NCBI GenBank assembly: GCA_017591395.1
Contig: WEDG01001408.1
Coordinates: 186,001-250,000, forward strand
Reading direction: 5' to 3'
Length of the DNA: 64,000 nt
DNA from: Schistocephalus solidus
Lineage: Eukaryota > Platyhelminthes > Cestoda > Diphyllobothriidea > Diphyllobothriidae
Shown: piece by piece, positions 45,774 through 57,760 of the stretch
Numbering within the stretch: position 1 is the stretch's first letter
How the letters are laid out: the number at the start of each line of letters is the position of its first letter
Program-made: the position numbers and the translations under genes
Notes under the pieces: generated by a model
What the model was told of the DNA's origin: nothing
What the model saw: only the letters and a program-made list of their open reading frames with translations
Database searches by the model: none

Positions 45774-46527
45774 ATCGAACTATCGCTACAACTGCATATC
45801 GACCCAGAACTGTACGTTCTTCGTGTATAACCAAGCAGTGCATGCAGTCTACTTGTTTCCATACATGTAGCAGCCACCTCCTTTCAAGTTTAACCAATGG
45901 TTTCGGTCAGCCCGGCTCATCCAATGTTTTGCTTCTTCTTTCCCTTGTGTTCCACAGGAAGAGTTTCTGGAGTCTCTCAGTAGTGATCCAATCTTACTTA
46001 TAAAGTTGACCTTTGATTACGATAACTCCCCAATCCATTGATCAGGTAACGAGATGGCAACATCTGTAGCCTTTTCGTACGTCATTTGGGACCGAAAAGT
46101 TGATATGTCAGCAGCGAGTGTGGAGAAACCAACGACGTTCTTTACCAATGGTCGATGTCAACGAATTTCGCTTTTGCCACGACGTTGGCTGCTAATGCAG
46201 GATTTATTTGACGGGATTCGACCTCACGCTGAAGTTTGACGAAGCCGAACTTCTCGGTAGAGGTGGCCCTCAATCAATCAACAAGCACAACGACCACCCC
46301 GCTCCATTTTCTGTGCTGAGACTTTGTTTGAGCAAAGCAGTTAGCCACACGGAGAACGTGCGCATGACCAATAATCCTAGTGTCAATTGCGGCTAGCCAA
46401 AAGGCCCAGGAGCTCACTTGGGCAAATAAATCCGGCCGTCTACCAATTGACTGCGGGCACCGCATGGAACAACGTGCGATGAGCGTGGGAGCCCGCAATT
46501 TTAACAGACGTGCCGCAGCACAGCAAC

Positions 46528-46566
46528 AGCATGGCAACGGCATGGCAACTGCATGGCAACTGCAAC
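46528..46566 (+). repeat. Short tandem repeat, 11-12 bp unit
   Basis: Three to four units of catggcaacggc/catggcaactg, giving a Gln/Ala/Thr-rich ORF that has no other support. Confidence 0.7.
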
Positions 46567-47129
46567 ATCCGGCCGATCAGACAATTATCACACCCGTGCA
46601 ACTATATGTGATGCATTCGGGAGCTACCAATTGTGACAGGCATGTATTGGCCTAGCAACTACATCATTTAAATACTGCAAACTCTGGTCAATCCCATACC
46701 CTTATCCAAATCTTCCCCGAGGATGGATTCGAGTGAGAAGCCGAAACTAATAAATATCTTGATCTATTGAGCATGTCTTCTTTTTCGCAAATATTTATTA
46801 ATCTCTAGCTATTAGGTTCTCAGTGATCTTGGTAGCTTCCATGAAGCGTAACTTTAAACAGTACATCCAGTTATTCCAGAGATTTAGTGAAATCCATTCA
46901 GAAAAGTTTTTCTATATTTGCATGTGCAGCAAAAAGTCATTTAAATCTTTTAAATTTTCGTGAATAATGTTTGCCAATTTCTTCAGTTAGGTATGAAATG
47001 AAAGAAATTTTGGCATTTTTGCCATCATCCAAGAACAAAAGTGTTTTTGATAGAAGGATATAAAATACAAAGAAACCGTTTGTGTGAGTAATACAATGAC
47101 CAGTACAGACCGGCATAGGACTCAGAAGC

Positions 47130-47880
47130 TAAAGCAGTAGTAGGTTGGTTGAAGGAATTAGTTAGAGAATTAAAATGCCAAAACGTGATCACCGAGAAGG
47201 AATGATGTCAAATGAACCCAACGGGCACTGGTCTGGCTTTAGTCTATGGTCTGTCAAAGATCCCTAAACCAACTTTTCCATTGCGGCCGAGCGTCGCTCT
47301 AAAAGGCAGTTCCTCTCCTAAGTTAACGAAAATGCATAGAATCGAACCTCAAGTGCTCCCAGGATAATTCGATTACCTCAATCCGTTCAGCCTCCCAATG
47401 TCGTCTAGACCTCCGAGGTCAGTGGATTCAATTGGACAAAACCATGATCTCTTTTGAGGGGACTTCGTTTTTCTCATCCATTCCGCCGACTTGGATGCAC
47501 GAGGTCTGTCAAAGGAAACTACAGGAGTGATAGGATGAACCTCCCAGCCTACTAGAAATGGAGGAACTTATGCGTTTTTTCACATGTTGTTAAAATATCT
47601 ACTTCATCTTTGGGAGAGAAACTTATGAGCAGATCACGTGTACTCCAATGAGCTCTCTCATCTCGGGTTTGGTTGCAAGACTGGTCCTGCAAGAACAGGA
47701 AAAGGATTGCCTTCACCCAGCTAATGCCGATGTTTTGGAGCTGATACGTTAACGACACGTACGGTATCTTCGAGAAGAACATATTGCAGGATTTCCTCAA
47801 TCTAATAAACTTCATTTTCGGAAAATGTTTAGGAGCTTCCTCACGACCAATCCATTGTCCTCATCGCTTATGGCTATCAT
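47130..47880 (+). pseudogene. Penelope-like element remnant: reverse transcriptase domain
   Basis: Readable across shifting frames: KELVRELKCQNVITEKE; YGLSKIPKPTFPLRPSVAL (the YGLPKIHK...PLRPIV motif of Penelope-like RTs); a degraded SFDV-to-SIPP region; and YEQITCTPMSSLISGLVA followed by LVLQEQE (the GTPMGSPLSG motif with Gly lost). Multiple stops and frameshifts show it is dead. No GIY-YIG domain is adjacent. This is a different piece of the same superfamily as the minus-strand relic at 30.5-31.15 kb. Confidence 0.72.
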
Positions 47881-50800
47881 AAAGAATCTAATTTTCAGTG
47901 CACATAATTATTCAATAAAAAAATGGACCAATTAATTTTGCAGTGAGATTATCAAACTCTCTTCGAAACACCAAACCTTTCGATTTTCATTGGGCACATG
48001 CAGATCCCATTTATCGACCTCTCTGCCTTACCAGGTTGCATCTGATTGTTGGAAACCATTTATGTACTGACGACAGGGGCCTCTGGCATTTCGCTGATAA
48101 TTTTATGTCGTTTTTCTTCAAAAATTGCTTTCATCCTTATGAGTTCATGGCCATGTTCTATTCTCTTCATCTTCATAGCTTTCATTGTGACTACGGAATT
48201 TCCAAATCCCTCCTTGTGCTGTCCGATCTTTTGTGAACATCTTCTTTTCATCTTCCTTTTTACGGGGTTTATATGCTTTTACATTAAATCGTAAAAGAAA
48301 CAGTAGGAGGATTAATAAAGTGAGGACGTCGATTTTTCAAGCATCTAAACTTTTGAAATAAAACTGCAAAATTATCAATTGCATTTGCTTTTTAAATTGA
48401 GTTGAAAAATCGGCCAGTATTTCAGAAAAACCCTATAGTTTGATTTTAAAAGTGGACAACAATGCAGGCTGGATCCCTAAGGATATAAATATTGAACGTA
48501 CTACATTACTTGAAACTCAATAAATCTCAAATATTCATTCAAAGAAAGTTATTCAAATATTTCCTCACACTTGTAGAGCGGTTTGAGCAAGCCTGTTTCA
48601 ATCTCTTACAGGCCAAATCCTTCTCTTGATAAATCATGTATTTTAATGATTGCTGTACCATAACGACAAAAAACTCCTGACCTATTAACGTTTCTCCTTC
48701 CAAAAAAGGACCTTAGTATATTATTGCTGTCAATAACATAATTTGCTCGTTGTAGTTTTTTGATTTTCCTGTAGATTATATAATTTCCAAATGAGGCGAG
48801 TTGGGTCAACCGGGGCCTACTGGCGTTTCAAAATATCCATCAAGATGTTAGAAAAGCGCAGAAGAAAATTACGTTTATAAGTCAGAAGAAAAATGAATGA
48901 ATTTTTAGTAGATGATACGAAAACGTTTGCTCTTTTTGAATTTATTCCAACACCTTATAGATTCTGAGCTTTGTCATTAAAAATACACCAATATGTTTGG
49001 TATGATACCTGAAAACTCTATCGAAATCATGGTTGCATTTTCTCCAGTTTTTGGGAAATTTCCCCTCAAAACATGGCTCATCAGGAGAAATTGAAATTTC
49101 CCCCTGAGGTTCTGGGAGCAGTTATGCACAGCTGATATACCGCACAGCAGAATCACCAAATGGTTTCGTCAGTACGGTCAAATCCTTTGCACCTTCAGAA
49201 TCCCATAAGGAGATCATAGAACTTCGGTAAGCCAGTAATCGTAATGAGCTCATGCTAAATCCAACGATCATCGAATGAAGTTTTGCTAAAATCATCAATC
49301 AACCAAATAGTTCATGATTTAAGGAAGATAGACGCGGAAAATGGCGCACAGTTAGCGGATTAATTGGCTATCGGTCACGGGCAATTGGGTGCCTACAATT
49401 CACCTTAACAAGCCACATGTAAACTGCATCTTGTACTTTGGCAATACAATCAAATACATTAATGTGTTTTAAGTTATGCGAACGAAAACAAGCAATCGTC
49501 AAATAGATTTTGATATTTGTCCTCGGCTTAACTGCCACTCTAAGTGCTTTTTACCTTTAAAAAACATCACTATTTGCATAAACATTTTAAAGGTAATCTA
49601 AAAAGACCCTACACCACCCCTCTGTGACAGAAACGGAATTATATGTTTATTTTCTCGCCGTGTTTTAGGCCAAATCTTATTCTCCCATTTATCCGAACAG
49701 CTGCTTCGTTAAGTTCTGCCGGGATTTCTTCAAATGGGACAGAATTGCCCATTTAGGAGACTTTTTGTCTTCGAAAGGAGATTTTGGTTTTATTATTGGC
49801 TAAGGCAGCTCCATGTTAACATGCTGTTTTGCAGTTATCCAAGACGCATCGCGCTCATTGAATACCAACCGGCAGGTTACAGAGTTCAAAAATTAATCAA
49901 ACGGCATTTTACGAGTAATAAAGTAACTATGCCAGCAACTAGCACCTGTAGCCTGTAAAATGGCTCTTGTGCCCTTCAGTTTTGACAATGTCACAGCGAT
50001 CTTAACTTTTTTCAGTCTGTGGAGTAGACTAAGGCGCCGCAAGTGGCCTCAAAACTGAGCTTGAAGCAAATGCGTCATATGTACCGAGCGAAGATTATGG
50101 ACCATAAAATGCTACATTTAAGTAACTTTCTTCAAGTTTTTTAAAACAATAAAAGGTGCAGACACCCTCAAACCGCCTTACACTCGCAGTGTTAAAATAT
50201 CGTGCGAAGTAAAACAATTCTCCAGGGTTTCACAGAAGGGCACTTACCCCACTCCTTTACTCTCGCACCACTTCCTTCGTTGTGACTCTGCCCGCCATCC
50301 TACTGGCTGGAGTGGCAGACGAATACGAAAAATTGTGCGGGGGGGGGGCGGGTGGGATCGCAAAGCAGAGGACCCCAAATGCGGCCAGACAGAGCTCTCC
50401 GTGTGCACCCATGTGCCCATAAATTTCCCCCTTCAATGACCCTTTTCCTGGTGCGTAATGGGAAGAAACTGGGACATAGAGTTTGGAGGTGGTGCGACAG
50501 ACGCCACAGAAATCGGTTGAAGGTTCCCATGCACGCATCGCTATTGCACAGGCATTCCGAGCACTGGGTCAGCTTTCCCAGTGACGAGGAAGAAAATGGG
50601 GGCTAACCCGGATGCGACAGGGGGAATTTCGAGATGAGTCAGTTTTCCTTGGACGTGTTTGTGGACTGTACTGCAATGACTGTTTGAAAGGCGATCATTT
50701 AAATTCCTTTGCTGCCCTATATATTACGCAAGGCAGCTGACAATCTATTCGAAATCTAAGTGTGTGGTCTAGTGAACCTTCAACTGCATTACCACGTATG

Positions 50801-51360
50801 CATTTAGAGTAGACTGGAAAAACATACATGATAACAAGGATGTAATATATTAACATGATTTGCCCAATATCCTATTGTGAAAATAGCGTAATTTTTAAAC
50901 AATGCAATGGGCATGTGATGAGCCTTGATGACCGTTATAGAATTACGTCTCATAACACACAGAAACCAAAAATGCTCACTTAACATAGTGTACGGTCAAA
51001 AGGTCGTTTTTAAGATGACATTAGAACATATTAACTATTTCGGGCTTATTTGCCGACACCATTCTGTGGTAAATCAGTAGCAAGATCGGAAAAATGGGGC
51101 CTGATCAACAGCTTTTTTAATTGGTTAAATACCCTACCACGAAAACACATACTTGGCTACGATCAGAAAATACATCCAGCTGGTCTGTAACCGCTTACTC
51201 ATACTCCAGACAAGATCACCTGGTTACAGATTGGTGCCTCCGTTTTATTCTACAATCCGGATTGATCCCTGAAAGTCGCTTCTATGTGACGCCTGTGCAA
51301 TACAACCACCAACACTTCGTTAATTAGCTCTGAATCTGTAGAAGCAATCCAAATCTAAAA
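47881..51360. other. Intergenic DNA, no gene recognised
   Basis: About 3.5 kb. It includes a GC-rich patch (50257-50625) with a G9 run and open frames on both strands, typical of a GC-rich repeat rather than a gene. Otherwise AT-rich with short ORFs only. Confidence 0.5.
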
Positions 51361-51363
51361 ACG

Positions 51364-51364
51364 G

Positions 51365-51402
<38 letters not shown>
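51364..51402. repeat. (TA)n microsatellite
   Basis: First of four TA runs spaced 120-290 bp apart. Confidence 0.95.
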
Positions 51403-51404
<2 letters not shown>

Positions 51405-51545
51405 ATAAACCGCATAGAGAACGCTGGGGGACCCACTGAGGAGCCGAACCCCTCGTTGCTGTGTCACACAGCAGCAGAAACATCGGCGAAACACGTGTCT
51501 GGGCTTTTAGCTAGTATCTATGTCGGAAGTACGGTATAAAGTCTT

Positions 51546-51549
<4 letters not shown>

Positions 51550-51603
<54 letters not shown>
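51550..51603. repeat. (TA)n microsatellite
   Basis: Second of four TA runs; 54 bases almost without interruption. Confidence 0.95.
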
Positions 51604-51606
<3 letters not shown>

Positions 51607-51850
51607 TAGTTGAGGTAGTATGCATTCCGAGATGATAAATGAAGAAAGAAGGCTCGTCGGAAAATCGAGGTTTACTCGTGAATTTTCAAGCTGGTTACAC
51701 CAACCCGTCGTCAGACGAAATGAGAAAGTAAGAGTTGGGATTGTCACGCTGGAGGGTTTAGGGGCCGAGAGGTTACATCGACAGACTGACGCCATGGGGG
51801 TTTAGGGGCCGTGAATCCTGTTACGATAGCTGTCGCATGTAAGGGGAGGG

Positions 51851-51886
51851 GTGCTAGAGTTATGATAGAGTTATGCTAGAGTTATG

Positions 51887-51888
<2 letters not shown>
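51851..51888 (+). repeat. 13-bp tandem repeat
   Basis: Three units of agagttatgctag-type sequence directly before the third TA run. Confidence 0.8.

Positions 51889-51944
<56 letters not shown>
51889..51944. repeat. (TA)n microsatellite
   Basis: Third TA run. It is followed directly by an 8-bp tandem (gacgggt, 51944-51965). Confidence 0.95.
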
Positions 51945-51946
<2 letters not shown>

Positions 51947-52065
51947 CGGGTGACGGGTGACGGGTTGGTGTCACCAATTTCAAAAATTTACGTAGACAGC
52001 TCGATTTTCTGAAGAGCGTTTCCTTTTCACTATATTATATCCGGATGAAAACTACCTCGGTTATT

Positions 52066-52067
<2 letters not shown>

Positions 52068-52103
<36 letters not shown>
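52068..52103. repeat. (TA)n microsatellite
   Basis: Fourth TA run of the cluster. Confidence 0.95.
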
Positions 52104-52107
<4 letters not shown>

Positions 52108-53107
52108 CTGTGCCTCTGGCCCGAAATGTCGTGCACAGTCACAGGTTCACACGGTTGACTGCAGCATAAATTACTATGTGCCCTACCTAACCTGGTGAGC
52201 CTATCTGGAAGGCGGCAGGCACGGCGTTAGTCCGTCAGGAGCGCCAAGTATCATCCGGGTCATCGAGGATGCTGGCAACGGGGATCAGATTCGTACCCAT
52301 ATGCACGGTGCTGGGACTCCAATCGACTGTAAACAGACACCCATGCAATCGGGGGTGTACTTATATCGCTCTGGTATCTGAATTTGTGCCGTGGAAATCT
52401 CTAACTGCCCGTGAAACGGCTCCTCTTCCTTGTTATTGATTAGGTATAAATATTATTTTTACTCGTGTCGATGCTCTACAACACAGGCAACAATACGCGA
52501 ACACATAGCACGATGCTGTCAAGCGTTCTTCATCAGACGTTAGCTTCTGGGAACATTGATGTCCACTTAGCCCGCTCTCACACATTTCTGTCACATCGAG
52601 TCTGACACCATTTTCCCAACGCTGTGGATGGTCTTATGAACTGTAATTTCCACAGCTCCGCATTGTTTATGCCCTCCTTGCTCCCACTCTCACGCCTCAT
52701 GTCCAGGGCAGCACTGGACATATGCTCAGAAAAACATACACCATCGGAACTGTCAATGTAACGGGAGAAATTTATGATCCAGCGAAAGGCTGTGCAACCC
52801 TACAGTTATGTGCTCTTCTTTACTGTTTTAAATTAACATTCCTGGCCTTTTTTACTTGTAGACTTGAAGCGGGTTTTGTAGCTGAAGAGGAGATCATTAA
52901 GATTCAATATTTCAAATTTCGGTGCAGGATGAATGGTTGCTCCAGGAATTTTAGAAATGTATGCCTACGACAATATCAAGGGGCAGCATGCACACATCCC
53001 GACGCGAGCACATACTGGACTCATTGGCCCTGAACCATAATCCAAAGCCTAGTTAAGTAGATAAGAAGCCAGTAAGACCGAGCTCAGCAGTCATCGTATG
53101 TTACCAC
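52104..53107. other. Intergenic DNA with a possible zinc-finger-type retroelement scrap
   Basis: About 1 kb. A plus-strand frame near 52910-53030 reads FKFRCRMNGCSRNF and later THPDA, resembling the C..C...F...H..HP finger of some non-LTR retroelements, with the His spacing damaged. This is weak evidence and no RT lies nearby in frame. Confidence 0.3.
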
Positions 53108-53200
53108 AATGACTACGTTAGAGGCGTGCTCAAGAGTAAGCTCCGAGGCAGAACGGGATGAGTAAGTTCCGCAACCGATCGGTGAGCACTCATCCACAAA
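53108..53200 (+). repeat. SINE tail, first unit of a head-to-tail pair
   Basis: The words ctccgaggcagaacgggatg and ccgcaaccgatcggtgagc match the family tail. A new SINE head begins about 30 bp further on. Confidence 0.65.
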
Positions 53201-53225
53201 TTTTCATATGCCTGATCGAAGCAGG

Positions 53226-53505
53226 CAAGACAATGAACCTGTGGCGCAGTAGTTTAGAGGGCTGAACTTCTAACCAACAATTCACGGGTTCGAGCTTTGG
53301 GTTCCGCAACACCTAGGGTTGGTAATTGCTGGCTGGTGATGACTAATACGTCAGAAATGGCCATTCCAGTCTCCTTGTCCCTGTCGGTAATGTTCTTCTG
53401 TCTAAAATACCAGGCACCATGCAGCTACTGGTGGGGCTCGAGAATGAGCCCAAAGTCAGAGCGGAACGAGTGAGTCCCGTCATCAAATCGGGTGTTTGCC
53501 CACCA
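53226..53505 (+). repeat. tRNA-like SINE, full-length unit
   Basis: Starts ggcaagacaatgaacctgtg with a tRNA-like head (box B cgggttcgagc, 53285-53295). The body is gtcagaaatggccattccag and the tail gggctcgagaatgagccc to gagtgagtcccgtcatc. This is the most complete copy in the window, about 280 bp. Confidence 0.78.
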
Positions 53506-54374
53506 ATGTTAGTGGTACTGCAACTTTGACTATTTAACCAGCATGCCCAAAGTGCCAGAAAAATACTTTGACAATAAGCAATCATTTAAATAAACTCGCT
53601 CACCGTGTGAGCGATAATCAGCGAAAGTTTCCATTTGCTTGAATGGAAGAAAATCCTTGTGCGTGACTCGAAACGGCTGGATATTCAGATAAAGGGGTTT
53701 GAGGCCCATATCTGACGACCCTGCTGACTGATTCGCTAGAAAGAGGGCATGACGACGTAATTTGTATTATCCGATGATAGAAAAAATTATTGGGGTTCAC
53801 AACCTGGGACTGATAAGCCATCCGGGCTTGAGCCCTCTTCTTCCTTAGAATTGGTTCTGTTCCGTTTTGACCTAACGCGCGTCGTTTGCAATTGGTTTTG
53901 CATTTCAAGTCCTTCGAGGCAACGAGCTTTTAGTCTCTACCTCAGTGTAGAAGACATGGTGCTTGGAAATTATTAAAGGAATGTCTGTCTATTCTCCCAA
54001 GTTCGGACATAGCGACTTGGACGTAAGGATTCTGTGGCTATGAAAAAATTCCATTGATGCAGATTCTTCCCTGCCACAGGATTTATCTCAGCTGAAAGTG
54101 CAAGCTTCGATCTTCGCTCATTTCCGAAACTATCGCCGGCTGTGTGCACCCTGCGTCTGCTTTCAATCGCGAATGGGGCTCAAAGCAAAGGCTGAAACCT
54201 TATATCCTTATATTCTTACATCCTTGTTCACATTCTCACTTAAGCCATATTCTTGAAAAGCATTACCGACTCTCCGTTAATTTTGCTGTGATTCCAACAT
54301 TAATCGCATTTGCTTTGTATCGCCGTAAGTATGCAAAACACAGGTGCCTTAAATCTATTGCCGGGGATTTTTTT

Positions 54375-54457
54375 CCGTGACCTGTTTTCGAACCTGCGCT
54401 GCAAAATCGCGAAGGACCGACTACCAACACCTCTAACCACTCGGCCACATCGACAGG
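54375..54457 (-). pseudogene. tRNA-like pseudogene (Ser/Leu type head)
   Basis: The reverse complement reads atgtggccgagtggttagag (box A with Ser/Leu-style GCCGAGTGG), then a long variable part and gcaggttcgaaaacagg (box B with a damaged T-stem). The acceptor arms do not pair well, so this is a decayed tRNA or SINE head, not a working tRNA. Confidence 0.55.
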
Positions 54458-55187
54458 GGGTTTCCATCAGCAAATTTATATACTAGCAAGAAATACTTGC
54501 AACTATTACTATTCTGCTAGTTGTTAACTTCCCACTAAACGTGCAAAAAGTCTAGTTAGTTCAGTTAATGTAGCTTATGAAGATGAAACTTGTAGGGGGT
54601 GTTTTAGCCACTTCCAGAAATGCTTAGGAATGGGGCAGAAGGTAGCCAATCTAAAGCAAGAAATATATAACTTAAAAAATTGATTTCTCGCCCACCTGTT
54701 AAAAAAGCCCCTGTCCGTACAAAACCTACGGTAAATAAAATTTTATATGCATATATAGCTTCCTCAAGCATACTTTACACTCACAGAAAAGATATCGTGT
54801 CTAAGGAACACAGTAACCAGAGGAAGTTTCGTAAGTTCAAAACGGAGTCCCATCTAGTCCTCGCTCCAAACCATCGTTACTTAGCTCAGGTAGCATCAGC
54901 AATGGTCCGGCTTTACAACGCAGGGCCCCATCACTGCCGTACGCTGCACCAAAATTCGATGGTGAAGAGGTTGGTGCGTTTTTAAAGCCAAAGAGGAAAA
55001 GGGCTAAGAAGTCCAAGTCATTCACCCTGTTCATCTGGAGCCATTGGACCAAGTAAACTGGATACAAGTACTCGCTCAGTTGAAAGATCTTAGTTGTAAA
55101 TGGGAGCCCGATTGAGTTAAAAAGAGAATTTAGTTAAAAAGGGGGTCTCAGAGTCAGCGTCAATAATTCAAAAGGATCAAGTTAAAC

Positions 55188-55541
55188 ATGAGTTGGATCT
55201 CCTTCAATTGTATGCAAAAGATTTTGCTAACAGACGGTGTGTCCATCCAAATTTTCAAGGCCTATAGAATAGTGAAGGCTCCGTCAGCCCCCGATTCAAA
55301 TCCTCGACAAATACCTCTTAAAATTATCTTGGAAAACGAAGCGCAGGCACAGCTCCTGCAACAGAGAAAATTAACCCAACTTAGTCTGCATTCTGAAATA
55401 TTTCAGCCGGAATACGGGTTGAAAGAGCGAATTAAAATGAGACGATTAATAATAAAGCTGGAAAGACGAAGGACCAATGATAAGTCACATCTCAAACTAA
55501 GAGACGGAAAAATAGTTCAAGTGAAAAATAGCATTTCTTAG
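55188..55541 (+). pseudogene. Retrotransposon ORF1, C-terminal part
   Basis: 117 codons. The second half has the pattern seen at the end of CR1-like ORF1 proteins in flatworms: a PLKIILENEAQAQ strand, then FQPEYGLKERIKMRRL and LRDGKIVQVK (an RNA-binding-like fold followed by a basic helix). It lies about 100 bp upstream of the endonuclease. Confidence 0.6.
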
Positions 55542-55641
55542 GCCGAAACTAGTCACTTTGACAGCGGAACCGTCCCAACCCAGAAAACAAACGTGCCCAC
55601 TTAAAATGTTCGTTTGAAATGCCACATATCTGTTTAATAAG

Positions 55642-56260
55642 ATGCCTTTGCTCCAGCATCTGGTTTTTGTCCACCGCCCGGACATTTTAATAGTTACAGG
55701 GCCATGGGCAACACCCTGTGTATCCGAATCCGAGCTCTCTATTCTAGGCTACGTTTACATTTGGAATGATCGACACGAGGTCCGTGGTGGAGGAAGCTGC
55801 ATCTTTTTTAAGCCTTCACTTACATTTCTGCCGTTGGACTATGGACAATTTACCGTGGTTTAAGAGAGCTGTTGGCCCCGAGTTGTTCTAAAAGAGAGCT
55901 ACTCTTTACTCATTGGTTGCGTCTATCGCCCACACAATGCCAGCGAGGATTACGATCCTTGTCTCTTGCAGGCATTTCACGCCGCAGCTGACTTAAATCT
56001 GAAGTACTGCTTGATTTCAGGAGACTTCAATCTTCCCGAAGTTCATTGGCTTCCACCTTCTGGTCCTGCAAAGTTCGAGGACTAACTTGAGGCCATAAAT
56101 ATCGGCATGTGGGTCCAGATATTTGATTTTCCGACCTGAGGATCATACAAACTTGATCTTATTTATGTAGAGGTTGTCAGTCATTGTCAGTGTCAACTTT
56201 AGACCCACTTGGGAGTTCTGACCATGCCATAGTTCGTTCTACACTAGAACTCAAGGCTGA
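55642..56260 (+). pseudogene. Retrotransposon AP-type endonuclease domain
   Basis: HRPDILIVTGPW, then a RGGGSCIFF word, a stop at 55861-55863, LLIGCVYRPHNASEDY and, at about 56019-56050, GDFNLPEVHW, with later frames damaged. These are endonuclease motifs that nick target DNA in non-LTR elements. At least two in-frame stops show decay. Confidence 0.78.
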
Positions 56261-56589
56261 ATAAACGTTTTTTTCGGGATTTCTGATCAGCAAAGATGGG
56301 AAAATTACTGATATATCTTAATTCCCATGATTTGACTAACTTCTTCTTTGTTAGGATGTGAATGTTTTTACCAAGTTCTAGGTCCCCTCATTTCTCGTTT
56401 TGTTCCCCGTAGGACAATAATTAAGGTCAAGGATGAAGTCTACCTCCCTTTATCTTTCTGCCATAGACTGTGTAGAAACTTCCGTCCTGCCATTGATTCA
56501 ACTAATATTTGAACAGGCTAGGAAGCTGTCTGAAGAATAAATACTAGCTGATAAAATCATTTTTTCCAAAAATCCTTCGCTAAGTTTTG

Positions 56590-57760
56590 CAAAACTCTTT
56601 TTGCGCACAGTAAAAGTGCCGAGAAAAACGCAGCACCCCATACTTCGAGACGCCTTAGGAAACCCTATAGCCGACGCCAAGTTGATGGCTGATAGCTTCA
56701 ATGCTTTCTTGTCCAGAACCTTTAGTGAACATTCTGTCGCTCCCTTTCCGAACATTCGGGTTTGGACCAGTAACATCCTCGAAACCATCACTTTTACCCT
56801 CTTGGACGTGACGGTAGCCATTTGGCATTTTTTACAATCTTACATTCCTGGACCAGATGGCGTCACGGTCAGCGTTCTAAAGGCGGATGCAAATGATATA
56901 TTTCCGTGACTTCTGTATAAGAGTAGATTTAATCTGCTCTGTGAAAACCTATTTTATGGGAAGGACTGCACATTCTGCTCTATACCCAAGCACGGCCGAT
57001 CTACGTCAGTTGACGACTTTAGGCCAATAAATACACTTCCCGCAGCCTCGATGATCTTGCATACCTTGATAAAAGACAAGATGAGGGGTCACCTAACAGA
57101 GAATAACTAACTTAATGCGGCTCAGCATGGGTACCTGGAAAAAAGATCTTGTGAGGCCTGCCAGCTCTCATTATTTGATCATGTGCTATAATCTAGAGAC
57201 AGCGGTTTCGCACTTAACACCAAATCATGTTGACAATGATCTCGTCCTGCTTAAAATTGCCTTCTTCGGCATAAGTAACAAGCTTCTGAACTTAATATCC
57301 TCCTATTTGAATGATCGCACAAAACGGGTTGACATGTCTGATGTTATCTTCAACCCCACGCATGTGAGGAGTGAAGTTATTTATGGTAGCGTGCTCCGCC
57401 CGCTTCTATTTTGCCTGTTTGTTAAGGATTTTTCTGATTATTTTTAGTATCGTAAGCCCTTTATGTACGCTGACGATTTAACAGTTGCCTATCGATATAA
57501 ACCGGTCGATTGCAACATCGTGCTTGAGCTCTTAAAAAAGGATCTTCAGGCCTTCGCTCAGGGGTGTCGCATATGGCGCCTTTCGCTTTCTTGGCACAAG
57601 TGCTCCGTTATGGTTATTGGTGACAACCATCAGCCCCAGCTAAGCATAGATGATCACGACCTAAATGTGCCCGGAGTTATAAAGGATCGGGGAATATCAT
57701 ATTCTAGTAGTCTTCATCTCGAAAGCACGCCGAACTACTGGGTTTATTCTCAGAAATTTT
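56590..57760 (+). pseudogene. Retrotransposon reverse transcriptase domain
   Basis: RT motifs in order: KVPRKTQHPILRDALGNPIA and PGPDGVTVSVLK (about 56845-56880), DDFRPINTLPAASMI (about 57010), AAQHGYLEKRSCEACQLSLF across a frameshift, GISNKLLNLISSYLNDRTKR, GSVLRPLLFCLF (about 57391-57426), MYADDLTVAY (57463-57492; catalytic YADD intact), LSWHKCSVMVIGD. It copies RNA at the target site in active relatives. Frameshifts near 56910, 57115 and 57450 disable this copy. Confidence 0.88.

Noticed and set aside
54375..54457. Functional serine or leucine tRNA
   Set aside because: Box A is good, but the T-stem and acceptor arms do not pair; it is a pseudogene or SINE head.
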